From: Nocardiopsis potens DSM 45234
GTDB lineage: Bacteria > Actinomycetota > Actinomycetes > Streptosporangiales > Streptosporangiaceae
Length of the DNA stretch: 64,000 nucleotides
Reading direction: 5' to 3'
NCBI RefSeq assembly: GCF_000341105.1
Contig: NZ_ANBB01000041.1
Coordinates: 62,001 to 126,000, forward strand
Shown here: positions 14,595 through 22,819 of the stretch, one piece after another
How the letters are laid out: every line of letters begins with the position of its first letter
How positions within the stretch are numbered: the stretch's first letter is position 1
Notes under the pieces: model-generated
The model's database searches: none
The model's input: only the letters and a program-made list of their open reading frames with translations
What the model was told of the DNA's origin: nothing
Translations under genes and position numbers: made by a program

Positions 14595-16138
14595 CAGCCC
14601 TCGTCCTCCTTGGCCTGGTCGGAAACGCAGTCAGCGTACTCGACGAACCGGCGGGGGCCGCCGTCCTCCGGACCGGCCAGCATCAGGGCGTCGGTGGTGT
14701 TCCGCTCCTCCATCGCCCAGTTCACGCTGCCGCCGAACTGCAGGCCCATCTTGATCTTGGCGGAGAGCTCGCCCTGGTCGGTCTCCACGTCGGAGGCGTA
14801 CTGCCAGGCGCGGCCCTTCTCGTAGAAGACCTCGTCCCACGGGGGCGCGTCGTCCTCGGGCTTCTCCGCGATGTCGCCGCCGTAGTCCTCCTCGTCCAGC
14901 TGGTCGGCCATGGCGTTGGAGACGTAGGGCGGGGGGATGAGTCCGTGCTCTTCGAGCAGCTTCTCGCCGGCCGCCTGCTCCTCGGGGGTGTCGAAGTCGA
15001 GCTGGACCATCTGGGTGACGCTCTTGGTCTGCTTCTTGCCCCCGCTGATGCCGCCGCCGTCCAGGCCGTCCTTGTTCTTCCGCTGGTTCTGCTTGTCGAT
15101 GCCGACGGTGTAGGAGCCCTCGGCGGCGGCGATGTAGCGGATGCTGTCCAGCGAGCCGTCCTCGTTGCGCATGATCCGGGTGCCGCCGCTCCAGCTCAGC
15201 TCACCGTCGGCGTGCGCGGCGAGCGCGGTGGCGCCGAGGCTCCCCGAGCCCGTCCAGCCGAACGTCTCCGAGGTCTGGATGTTCTTCGGGTCGCTGTACC
15301 AGGTGGACTTGTCGTACTTGCCGCTGAGCGTGACGTTGCCCTGGGCGCCGAGGTTCATGTTCCACGAGTCGCCCTTCTCCGCGGCCGGCCCGGCCCAGAC
15401 CCCGAGTGCCCCGTCGAGGGTCCCCTTCAGCTCCAGGGTCGCGGTGCGGACGGTCGGCTCGACGGTGATCTCCGGGCGCTCGTAAAGGCCGAACAGCTCG
15501 GCGAGGGCGAGGCCGGTCTGGCCCCGCGGGTTCATCTGCCGGTTCTGCTCCTCGGCGATGGCGGCGTCCACCTCGTCGGCGAACTTCTCGTACTCTTCCT
15601 TGCTCTTGAAGATGTAGGTCATGCCGGGCGAGAGCTTGGCGCTGACGCCGCCCTCCACGGTGGCGCCGGCGTGCGCGGGGGCGTCGGCGTTCTTCTTGCC
15701 GAAGTCCCAGCCGGCGCCGCCGGCGACGCCGACCTCGGTGCTGGGCACGAAGGTGACGACCACGCTGCCGTCGGAGAGGTTCTCCTTGGCGTAGCTGTAC
15801 TCCTGGCCCCATTTGAAGATGCCGAGGCTGAGCGAGTACCCGTAGGTCTCCTTGGTGCCGTCCTTCACGCAGTAGAGCGGCGTGTAGTCGTAGTCCGGGT
15901 CCGCCTCCCCGTCATCGCCGCCGTCGCCCTCGTCGTCGCAGGGGCCCTCTTCACCGGTGACCGCCTGCTGGATCCGGCAGATCGCGTCGGCGAACAGGTC
16001 GCCGGTCTTACCGGGGACGGAGACGAGGACCGCCCCGGCGATCGCCGCGATGCACAGCACGACGGCCGCGTACTGGGTGAAGGACGCGCCGCGGTCGCCG
16101 CCGGGCGCTCGGCGGCGGGCGGCGCCCCCGGGGGTCAC
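14594..16138 (-). CDS. pilin-leader protein B with large beta-rich domain, possible pore-forming toxin
   Basis: The protein has 514 residues. The leader has Gly17, then ASFTQY and a hydrophobic stretch to about 42. The +5 residue is Gln where all other leaders here have Glu. Cys54 and Cys67 form the pair (ICRIQQAVTGEEGPC). The large domain is paralogous to protein A: both have a Cys near the start (PLYCVKDG here), GYS(L/M)..GIFK(W/F)G(Q/E)EY(S/A), an internal helix, glycine-rich strands and a final DCVS. The GTG at 16138 is chosen because GGAAGGGG lies seven bases upstream; a longer in-frame extension lacks a ribosome site. It is translationally coupled to the membrane protein at 14187-14594. 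Confidence 0.65.
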   Translation of the reverse strand: MTPGGAARRRAPGGDRGASFTQYAAVVLCIAAIAGAVLVSVPGKTGDLFADAICRIQQAVTGEEGPCDDEGDGGDDGEADPDYDYTPLYCVKDGTKETYGYSLSLGIFKWGQEYSYAKENLSDGSVVVTFVPSTEVGVAGGAGWDFGKKNADAPAHAGATVEGGVSAKLSPGMTYIFKSKEEYEKFADEVDAAIAEEQNRQMNPRGQTGLALAELFGLYERPEITVEPTVRTATLELKGTLDGALGVWAGPAAEKGDSWNMNLGAQGNVTLSGKYDKSTWYSDPKNIQTSETFGWTGSGSLGATALAAHADGELSWSGGTRIMRNEDGSLDSIRYIAAAEGSYTVGIDKQNQRKNKDGLDGGGISGGKKQTKSVTQMVQLDFDTPEEQAAGEKLLEEHGLIPPPYVSNAMADQLDEEDYGGDIAEKPEDDAPPWDEVFYEKGRAWQYASDVETDQGELSAKIKMGLQFGGSVNWAMEERNTTDALMLAGPEDGGPRRFVEYADCVSDQAKEDEG

Positions 16139-16206
16139 CTGGAGGCCCCTTCCACCATGAGGAGGTGAAGACGGGGGAAACGGTTCGCGACGAGCAGCAT
16201 TCCGGC

Positions 16207-16265
16207 ATGCTAAGGAGCCCCGGTCCGGGCCGGGTAGAGGCCAGGAGCCCAACTCAGGGCCCAAA
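16207..16265 (-). promoter_or_regulatory. variant of the shared toxin promoter, protein B
   Basis: On the minus strand, TTTGGGCCCTGAGTTGGGCTC (16265 downwards) contains both half-sites, but the nearest good -10 (TAGCAT, 16212-16207) lies 32 bases further, about eight more than at the other copies. The -10 is about 70 bases before the GTG start. Confidence 0.4.
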
Positions 16266-16298
16266 CCGGAGGGGGCCCAGACCGGGCCCGCCCGCCGG

Positions 16299-17090
16299 TC
16301 AGCCGCAGGGGACGTCGGTGTACTCGAACAGCGGGACGTCGTGCCAGCCGGCGCCCTCCACGTAGCAGAGCCGGCCGGGGATGTAGTCCTGCGGCGGGTT
16401 CACCTCGTGCCCCCACAGCTCCTGCGGGGTCTCGTAGCGCAGGTAGCGGCCGGTCATGCCGTCCTGGTGCCGCTCGGAGTCCTCCTCGGGCGGGACGCCG
16501 GCGATCGCCACCGAGAACTCGGCGCTGGGCTCCTCCTGGGTGAGCTCGGCGACCGGGCCGGCGTCGGCGGCGGTGTAGGTCTCGTAGCCGACCGTGGCGC
16601 CGTCCTCCGGCTCCTCGGCGTCCTCCGGGTCCTGCGGGTTCGAGCCGTCCGGCACCAGCACCGAGAAGTCCTTGCCGTGCAGCAGGTAGCCGCCCTCGTC
16701 GTGCAGGTAGGTGGCCTTCCCGGAGAAGACCACGTCGTCGCCGTCCCGCTCGGCCGAGGTGAAGGTGATGCTCAGCCGGGACGTCCAGTCCAGCGCCATG
16801 CTCCCGCCCTCCCCCACCTGCTCCCCGGCGGAGGGCGCGGTGAACAGCTCGACGGTGTCGTTCCCGGTCGCCTCCGTCTTCACCGCGCCGACGTCCCCGG
16901 TCCCGCCCCCGATCGGGCCGCCCCGGTCCCCGCGGTCGGCGACCCCCGGGGCGGCGGGGCCGGCGGCGTCCGCCGACGACGGGGAGCCCTCGGGCTCCGG
17001 CTCGCCGTTCGGGTCCACGCACCCGGCCGCCGCCAGCAGGGGCACCAGCACCAGTACCGCCGCCTTCGCGCTCTTCATCCTCTGGATCAC
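16299..17090 (-). CDS. lipoprotein of unknown function
   Basis: The protein has 263 residues. The signal peptide (MKSAKAAVLVLVPLLAAAGC) has its lipobox Cys at residue 24 when counted from the GTG at 17090, which has GAAGG upstream; the internal ATG at 17078 is an alternative. The mature part has a Gly/Asp-rich stalk and a beta-rich domain (DWTSRLSITFTSAERDGDDV, HDEGGYLLHGKDFSVLVPDG) with a terminal Cys pair (RLCYVEG ... VPCG). It could be an Ig-like or DUF4352-type domain, but I cannot assign it. It lies upstream of toxin B with the toxin promoter between, so it is probably a separate unit. Confidence 0.6.
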   Translation of the reverse strand: MIQRMKSAKAAVLVLVPLLAAAGCVDPNGEPEPEGSPSSADAAGPAAPGVADRGDRGGPIGGGTGDVGAVKTEATGNDTVELFTAPSAGEQVGEGGSMALDWTSRLSITFTSAERDGDDVVFSGKATYLHDEGGYLLHGKDFSVLVPDGSNPQDPEDAEEPEDGATVGYETYTAADAGPVAELTQEEPSAEFSVAIAGVPPEEDSERHQDGMTGRYLRYETPQELWGHEVNPPQDYIPGRLCYVEGAGWHDVPLFEYTDVPCG

Positions 17091-17271
17091 CGGGCCTTCG
17101 GGTCTCGGGGGTCCTTCTCCGGCAGGCCGGATTATCGCAGAGGAACCGGCAGGGCCTCGGCGGGGAATTCCGGAAAAAGGCGTTCCCGCCATTGTTCTGC
17201 GCGCCATTCCGGGGTATTCGGCCGGGAGGGAGGTTTCCGCCGGTTCGGGCGGTCGATAGGCTTCGGTCACT

Positions 17272-18159
17272 ATGAGACTCCTCCGCTCGCAGATCGCGCT
17301 CCTGGTCCCCGCCCTCCTGCTGGCCACCGCCTGCCAGGGCGGCGAGCCGGAGGAGCCGAAGGAAGAGCCCTCCCCCTCCCCGGTCGCCGCGGCGGACCTG
17401 GAGAAGGTCGAACCGCCCGAGGACCCGGAGGAACTCGCCGATCTGGTGCAGGAGCGGATGGAGAAGGCGCTCTCGGTGAAGGTCGCGATGAGCGTCGTCC
17501 CCGAAGAGGAGGAGGGCGAGGCCTCCATCGAGGACGTGGAGGTGAGCATGCTGCTCACCGACCCGCCGGCCGCCAAGATGACCGTGGTCGACAACAGCGA
17601 GGAGCGGCCCAGCACCGCGCACATCATCGTCACCGACAAGACGATGTACACCACCCTGGAGGAGGAGGCCCTCCTGCCGGACAAGGACTGGATGCGCCTC
17701 ACCCAGGAGGAGATCGACTCCGCAGAAGAGGAGATCGGCCCGTTCGCCGAGGTGTTCCGGGTCATGCTGACCGAGACCAACAAGTCCCTGGAGCAGGCCT
17801 CCGGCCGGGCCGGCCTCGACGTCGTCCGCTACGGCGAACTGGAGGGCGACCCCGAGCAGGCCGAGTCCGAGGACGGCGGGCCCCTGACGGTCTACACCGG
17901 CACCACCCCGACCCGGGACCTGGCCGATGCCGGCCACGCCGACTTCAAGGCGGCCGCCGACGCCGGTTTGAAGGAGGTCTCCTGGGAGTTCTCCGTCACC
18001 GACCGGGGCCTGCCGGAGGAGTTCTCGGTCGAGATGGCCACCCCCGACGGGCAGGAGGCCCGCAGCACGGTGCACTACAGCGAGTGGGGGAGCGACATCG
18101 AGATCTCCGCTCCCGCCGAGGACAACGTCGGGACGATCATGGAGAGCCTCAACGCCTGA
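17272..18159 (+). CDS. LppX/LprAFG-like lipoprotein
   Basis: The protein has 295 residues with a lipobox (LLATAC, Cys21), a Pro/Glu stalk and a mature domain with the pattern of the mycobacterial LppX/LprG family: strands with a helical cap (MTVVDNSEERPSTAHIIVTD, TMYTTLEEEALLPDKDWMRL). These fold into a half-barrel that carries lipids between membrane and cell wall in the mycobacterial members. TAGGCT at 17257-17262, nine bases before the ATG, suggests a very short or absent leader. A second member is at 24428-25237. Assignment rests on pattern, not alignment. Confidence 0.6.
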   Translation: MRLLRSQIALLVPALLLATACQGGEPEEPKEEPSPSPVAAADLEKVEPPEDPEELADLVQERMEKALSVKVAMSVVPEEEEGEASIEDVEVSMLLTDPPAAKMTVVDNSEERPSTAHIIVTDKTMYTTLEEEALLPDKDWMRLTQEEIDSAEEEIGPFAEVFRVMLTETNKSLEQASGRAGLDVVRYGELEGDPEQAESEDGGPLTVYTGTTPTRDLADAGHADFKAAADAGLKEVSWEFSVTDRGLPEEFSVEMATPDGQEARSTVHYSEWGSDIEISAPAEDNVGTIMESLNA

Positions 18160-18188
18160 GACCGCCGCCGAGGAAGCCCTCCCCTGCC

Positions 18189-18250
18189 GATGATCTTGAC
18201 GTTCCGGGCCTATCAAGCCGCGTTGATAGGCCCGGAACGTCAAGATCATC
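18189..18250. repeat. 62-bp perfect palindrome, copy 1
   Basis: Two perfect 28-bp arms beginning GATGATCTTGACGTTCCGGG flank a 6-base loop (gccgcg). The element starts 30 bases after the lipoprotein stop. Copies of identical length occur at 32232 and 50252, and a shorter relative at 26411. It could act as a terminator or mRNA-end stabiliser. Confidence 0.75.
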
Positions 18251-18286
18251 GGGGAGGAGCGGGCCCGCCGCTCCGCCCGGGCCCGA

Positions 18287-18333
18287 TTTGGGCCCCTGGG
18301 CCCACTTCGCCCGGGCCTTCCCTTCCCTAGGCT
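18287..18333 (+). promoter_or_regulatory. toxin-type palindrome plus -10 upstream of the SpeE-like gene
   Basis: TTTGGGCCCCTGGGCCCA (18287-18304) precedes TAGGCT (18328-18333) by 24 bases, the same layout as at the toxin genes. The coding start is 84 bases downstream. Confidence 0.5.
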
Positions 18334-18416
18334 TTTCCACGTCCGTGTCCTCGCGCGGCCGGGGTTCCCGGGCCGCGCCGCGGGGCCGGATCCCCGCCCC
18401 CGCCGCCGAGGACCCC

Positions 18417-20705
18417 ATGACGACGACCGAGCAGACGCCCCCCGCGAGCACTCCGGCCGCACCCGTGCGGACCGCCCCCTACAACGTGCTGTTCACCGCC
18501 ACCATCCTGCTCAGCGCGCTGCTGCTGTTCGCGGTCCAGCCGATGGTGTCCAAGGTGCTGCTTCCCCCCTACGGGGGCGCCGCGGCCGTCTGGACCACGT
18601 CCCTGCTCTTCTTCCAGACGGTCCTGCTGATCGGCTACGCCTACTCGCACTACGCGCCGCGGCTGCTCGGCCGGTACCACCCCCTGGTGCACGCGGCGCT
18701 GGTCCTCACCCCGCTCGCGGTGCTGCCGATCGCGCTGCCGGCCTGGGCCTCGCCGGACGGCTCCGCGCCGGTCGCGGTCTGGCTGCTGCTGGTCCTCACC
18801 GCCATGGTCGGGCTCCCGTTCGCGGTGCTGAGCACCACCGGGCCGCTGATCCAGGCCTGGTACGCCCGGCTCGGGCTGCCCCGCTCGGACGACCCGTACT
18901 TCCTGTACGCGGCGAGCAACGTCGGCAGCCTCACCGCGCTGATCGCCTACCCCTTCGCGGTGGAGCCGCTCCTGGGCATCGGGGCGCAGGCCGGCTGGTG
19001 GGCCGCGGGGTACGGATGCTTCGCCGCGCTGATGCTGGGCTGCGTCCTGCTCTCGCTCCGGCGGGCGAAGCGGGGCGGAGGCGCCCCCGCCCCCGCCGCC
19101 GCCGACGAGGAAGAGGCCCCCCGCCCCGCCGAGGCCGCCCCGCCCGCCTCCGAGCGCGCCGTCACCTGGCGCCGCCGGCTGCTGTGGATCGGGCTGTCCG
19201 CGCTGCCGTCGTCGCTGATGCAGGGCGCCACGAGCTACATGTCGACCGACGTGGCGGCGGTGCCGCTGCTGTGGGTGCTCCCGCTCGCGCTGTTCCTGGC
19301 GACCTACATCATCGCGTTCGGGGTGCGGCGGCACGGCTGGGTGAACGGCACCGTGGACGTGGTGCTCATCGGGATGCTGCCGATGCTGTTCCTGTCCCAG
19401 TCGCCCTCCGTCGTCCCGGTCCCGCTCACGCTGCTGACCACCCTGGGCATGCTCACCGCGGTGGCGCTGGCCTGCCACGGGCTGCTCGCCGCCGATCGGC
19501 CCGCCCCGGCGAAGCTGACCGAGTTCTTCCTGATCACCTCACTCGGCGGGGCGCTGGGCAGCCTGTTCAACGGCGTCATCGCGCCACTGGTCTTCGACCG
19601 GGTGCTGGAGTACCCGCTGGCGCTGATCGCCTCGGTACTGCTCGCGTTCACCGTCGGCCGCTCTTCCCGTGTCGTCTCGGCCCTGGGGGAACGGCTTCCG
19701 GTCCGGCTGGCCGTGATCGCCCTCGCCGGGGTGCTGCTGGTGCTGTACCTGCTCAGCGGCGTCCCGGCGTTCATCCTCCTGGTGGCCTTGTCGACGATGG
19801 CGGCTGCGGCGCTGATCTTCCCCGCCGCCCGTGCCCGCGTGCTCGTCTTCACCGCCGCCGGCCTCGCTCTCCTGATCAACTCCCAGTTCATCCAGAGCAG
19901 CGCGGTAGAGGCCGGGCGCACCTTCTTCGGCTCCTACATGATCCGCGAGGAGGACGGCCTCCGCCACCTCGCCCACGGCACGACGGTGCACGGCTTCCAG
20001 TCGCTGGACCCGGAGCAGGCCGCCGAGCCGACCTCCTACTACTCCCGTACCGGGCCGGTCGGCGACCTGTTCGCGGCCTACGGCGGGGACGCCGGGGCCG
20101 TCGGCGTGGTGGGCCTGGGCACGGGCGCGGTCGCCGCCTACGGCGAGGCCGGGCAGCGCTTCGACTTCTACGAGATCGACCCGGAGATGGTGCGCATCGC
20201 GAGCGACCCCGACCGGTTCACCTACCTGTCGGACTGCGCCTGCGAGGTCCGGACGGTCGTCGGGGACGGCCGGCTGAAGCTGGGCGAGGCGCCCGCGGGC
20301 GAGTACGACCTGATCATGCTGGACGCCTTCACCTCCGACGCCATCCCGACGCACATGCTCACCCGGGAGGCCCTGACGGAGTTCGCCGAGCACCTGGCCC
20401 CGGGCGGCGTCCTCGCGGTGCACGTCAGCAACCGCAACCTGGAGCTGGCCCCGATGGTCGGCGCCACCTCCGCGGAGGCCGGCCTGGAGGGCGTGGTCCG
20501 CTACGACCGCAACACCGGGGCCGACGGGGAGCAGGCCAACCCCCTGGCGACGTCCTCCGAGTGGATCGCGCTCGCCCCGGACGCCGCCGCCCTGGAGCCC
20601 CTCACCCGCTCCGGAGCCCCCAACTCCGAGGCGTGGGCGCCGCTGCCCGGCGACGGGCCGGTCTGGACCGACTCCTACTCCTCCCTGCTGGGGATCCTCA
20701 AGTGA
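18417..20705 (+). CDS. polytopic membrane protein fused to a spermidine synthase-like domain
   Basis: The protein has 762 residues. About residues 22-500 hold many membrane segments in two blocks separated by a charged loop (RRAKRGGGAPAPAAADEEEA). The C-terminal 220 residues are a Rossmann methyltransferase-like domain of the spermidine synthase family: VGVVGLGTGAVAAYG (nucleotide loop), FYEIDPEMVRIA (acidic end of strand 2) and YDLIMLDAFTSDAIP. Such fused proteins are widespread in actinomycetes and are usually annotated as spermidine synthase or fused MFS/spermidine synthase, but polyamine synthesis has generally not been shown for them. The frame stays open far upstream; the ATG at 18417 is chosen by the hydrophobic N-terminus and a nearby GAGGA. 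Confidence 0.75.
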   Translation: MTTTEQTPPASTPAAPVRTAPYNVLFTATILLSALLLFAVQPMVSKVLLPPYGGAAAVWTTSLLFFQTVLLIGYAYSHYAPRLLGRYHPLVHAALVLTPLAVLPIALPAWASPDGSAPVAVWLLLVLTAMVGLPFAVLSTTGPLIQAWYARLGLPRSDDPYFLYAASNVGSLTALIAYPFAVEPLLGIGAQAGWWAAGYGCFAALMLGCVLLSLRRAKRGGGAPAPAAADEEEAPRPAEAAPPASERAVTWRRRLLWIGLSALPSSLMQGATSYMSTDVAAVPLLWVLPLALFLATYIIAFGVRRHGWVNGTVDVVLIGMLPMLFLSQSPSVVPVPLTLLTTLGMLTAVALACHGLLAADRPAPAKLTEFFLITSLGGALGSLFNGVIAPLVFDRVLEYPLALIASVLLAFTVGRSSRVVSALGERLPVRLAVIALAGVLLVLYLLSGVPAFILLVALSTMAAAALIFPAARARVLVFTAAGLALLINSQFIQSSAVEAGRTFFGSYMIREEDGLRHLAHGTTVHGFQSLDPEQAAEPTSYYSRTGPVGDLFAAYGGDAGAVGVVGLGTGAVAAYGEAGQRFDFYEIDPEMVRIASDPDRFTYLSDCACEVRTVVGDGRLKLGEAPAGEYDLIMLDAFTSDAIPTHMLTREALTEFAEHLAPGGVLAVHVSNRNLELAPMVGATSAEAGLEGVVRYDRNTGADGEQANPLATSSEWIALAPDAAALEPLTRSGAPNSEAWAPLPGDGPVWTDSYSSLLGILK

Positions 20706-20733
20706 GGAGGGCGGAGGCCGGGAGGAGCCCCCG

Positions 20734-21174
20734 ATGAGGATGGAGTGCCTCGGGAACCGCGGCACCGACCTGCCGGTGCAGGACGTCGACCACTACGGCA
20801 CCGAGCACACCCGGTTCGACGTCACCGTCGGGCGGGAGTACACCGTCTACGCCCTCACCATGGCCGGGCCCCGGCTCGACGTGCTCATCGCCGACGACAC
20901 CGGCAAGCCGGGCTGGTACCCCGCGCCGCTGTTCCGGGTCACCGACCCCGCGCTGCCCGCGCACTGGGAGTTCGCCTACCCGCCCACCTCGGGGCAGACC
21001 GACGCCGAGACCCTCACCGGCGACACCGCGCGCTGGGGCTACCCCGAAGCGGTCCGCTCCGAGCGGCACGGCATCGGGCTGGTCGAACGCGACCCCGACG
21101 ACCTGCTCGTCTTCTACCGGGAGCAGCAGCGGTACCGGGAAGAACCGGAAAAGCGGGAGGAGCGGGAGGGCTGA
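20734..21174 (+). CDS. small protein of unknown function
   Basis: The protein is soluble, with 146 residues and a beta-rich fold (FDVTVGREYTVYALTMAGPR; LFRVTDPALPAHWEFAYPP) and a charged helical tail (YREQQRYREEPEKREEREG). GGGAGGAG lies before the ATG, 28 bases after the SpeE-like gene, so they are probably co-transcribed. Small beta-rich proteins of this sort are often immunity proteins in actinomycetes, and the promoter upstream is of toxin type. This is only a suggestion; no family is recognised. Confidence 0.55.
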   Translation: MRMECLGNRGTDLPVQDVDHYGTEHTRFDVTVGREYTVYALTMAGPRLDVLIADDTGKPGWYPAPLFRVTDPALPAHWEFAYPPTSGQTDAETLTGDTARWGYPEAVRSERHGIGLVERDPDDLLVFYREQQRYREEPEKREEREG

Positions 21175-21199
21175 CCCGCCCGCTCCCCCGGTGCCGGTC

Positions 21200-22645
21200 T
21201 CAGCCGAGGCGGCGGATGTCGCCGCGGACCCGGTAGAAGCCGCCGCGCTCGGAGGCGCGGACCTCGTCCACCAGGAAGCGGGCGCCGGGGCGGCGGATGT
21301 CCTTGGGGAACTGGACCCGCCAGTCCTCGCGGAAGCCGGGCGAGGCGACGCGGACCCGCACCCGGCCGCTCTCCTGGACGCACTCCACCACGATGCCGCC
21401 CGCGGTGGAGGCCTCGGCGGCGGTGACGGTCTCCAGCTCGGTGGAGGGGGTGGCGGCGGCGATGGCGGCGGCCTTGACGTCGACCGGGTCGGGGATGCTG
21501 CCCTGCTCGGCCGCGCTGATCGCGGCCTCGCTGGCGTCGATGCAGGCCAGCGAGCCGTCGGTGGTGACGATGTAGAGCCGGTCGCCGTGGAACTGCATGG
21601 AGAAGGCCGAGCCGCAGCCGGTCGCCAGCTTCCACAGCCGGCGCCCGTCGCGGGCGAAGCAGTACACCGAGGAGTGGTTGTCCCCGGCGAACACGTAGCG
21701 GCCGTCGGGCGAGGCGGCGCAGGAGAACACCGAGCCGTCGCAGCGGTAGGTGGAGCGCATCGTGCCGTCCTTGCCGATGCGGTGCACCACCTGCCGGGAG
21801 GTGCCGGCGAACACCTCGTCGCCCTCCTGCCAGCCGAACAGCACCTGCCCGCTGGTGGGGAGCTCCCACAGCTGGTCGCCGGTGCGGGAGTCGTACATCG
21901 CCACCCCGGCGGAGTGGCCGTGGTAGACGCCCTCGTCGTCGCAGCGGACCATCCACGCCGAGCTGCCGGCGCTGCGCCGGGACCACTGGAACTCGTCCTC
22001 GTGGTCGATGGTGGTGATGCCGCCCTGGGCGTCGGAGACGCCGAGCACGCCGTCGTGCACGTCCAGCCAGAAGATGTCGACGTTCTCGGCGATCTCGTAG
22101 GCGGCGTGCGGGATCTTCCCGCCCAGCTCGTAGACCTTGCCGTCGTCGCACCCGGCGTAGATCCAGAAGTCGTCGGCGACGATGCACTTGACGCCGTCGG
22201 GCAGCCCGTAGCGGGCGGTCACCTGGCCGGAGTGGGACAGCGCGTAGACGTCCCCGGCCTGGTTGCCGACCCAGGCGCGCTCGTCATCGACGAAGATCCC
22301 GAACGCGGCGCTGCCGGAGCGGAACCGCCACAGCACCGGCGCCTGCCGGGCCGACGAGCGGTGGCTGACGATCTGGCGCCGGGTCACCGGGCGGCGCTGC
22401 CGCTGCCCCTGCACGGCGGGCTCGTAGCCCTTGCGGAGCTTCTCCGCGATCTTCTTCGCCGCGCTGGCCTCCGCCTTGGCGACCGTGGGGTGCTTCGCGG
22501 TGCGGCTCTGCCCCGGTTCACCGATCCGCCCGTAGCGGATGGTCACCTCGGTGCCGTCCACGACGACCTCGTAGAACTTGTGCGCGCCGCCGCCCTCCTC
22601 GGAGAGTTCGAGGTAGGTTCGAGGCTCGATCGTGCGGTGGTTCAT
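21200..22645 (-). CDS. WGR domain plus beta-propeller protein
   Basis: The protein has 481 residues. Residues 1-80 are a WGR domain (HKFYEVVVDGTEVTIRYGRI, GEPGQSRTAKHPTVAKAEAS), a nucleic-acid-binding module best known from PARPs. Residues 100-400 form a PQQ-like propeller (VWVGNQAGDVYALSHSG..., DGRYVFAGDNHSSVYCFARD and similar blades), followed by a C-terminal beta domain. There is no signal peptide, so it should be cytoplasmic. The ATG at 22645 has AGGGTGAG upstream and begins the WGR domain cleanly. The biological role of bacterial WGR-propeller proteins is not known to me. Confidence 0.7.
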   Translation of the reverse strand: MNHRTIEPRTYLELSEEGGGAHKFYEVVVDGTEVTIRYGRIGEPGQSRTAKHPTVAKAEASAAKKIAEKLRKGYEPAVQGQRQRRPVTRRQIVSHRSSARQAPVLWRFRSGSAAFGIFVDDERAWVGNQAGDVYALSHSGQVTARYGLPDGVKCIVADDFWIYAGCDDGKVYELGGKIPHAAYEIAENVDIFWLDVHDGVLGVSDAQGGITTIDHEDEFQWSRRSAGSSAWMVRCDDEGVYHGHSAGVAMYDSRTGDQLWELPTSGQVLFGWQEGDEVFAGTSRQVVHRIGKDGTMRSTYRCDGSVFSCAASPDGRYVFAGDNHSSVYCFARDGRRLWKLATGCGSAFSMQFHGDRLYIVTTDGSLACIDASEAAISAAEQGSIPDPVDVKAAAIAAATPSTELETVTAAEASTAGGIVVECVQESGRVRVRVASPGFREDWRVQFPKDIRRPGARFLVDEVRASERGGFYRVRGDIRRLG

Positions 22646-22819
22646 GCTCACCCTTCGGGGACGACGGGCACCGGGGAACGGCAGCGCTGACGGGATCGGT
22701 GCGCGGAATCGGATTCCGCGGACTGCTCCGCGTTCGATGATGAAACTAGGGGCGGGCGCCGACATTCCGGTACCGGAGGGGCGGACCGCCGCCGGGCGGC
22801 CGAGGCAGGGGCGGTCCGG

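Noticed and set aside
1-16300. Type VII (WXG100/LXG) or RHS toxin system
   Set aside because: No WXG motif, LXG domain, RHS/YD repeats or EccC/EssC-like ATPase was found; all members instead share the pilin-like leader.
16341-18416. Possible 692-residue N-terminal extension of the SpeE-like protein
   Set aside because: The frame is open, but it runs antisense to one lipoprotein and out of frame with another, crosses the 62-bp palindrome and promoter motif, and has no family-like sequence before the ATG at 18417.
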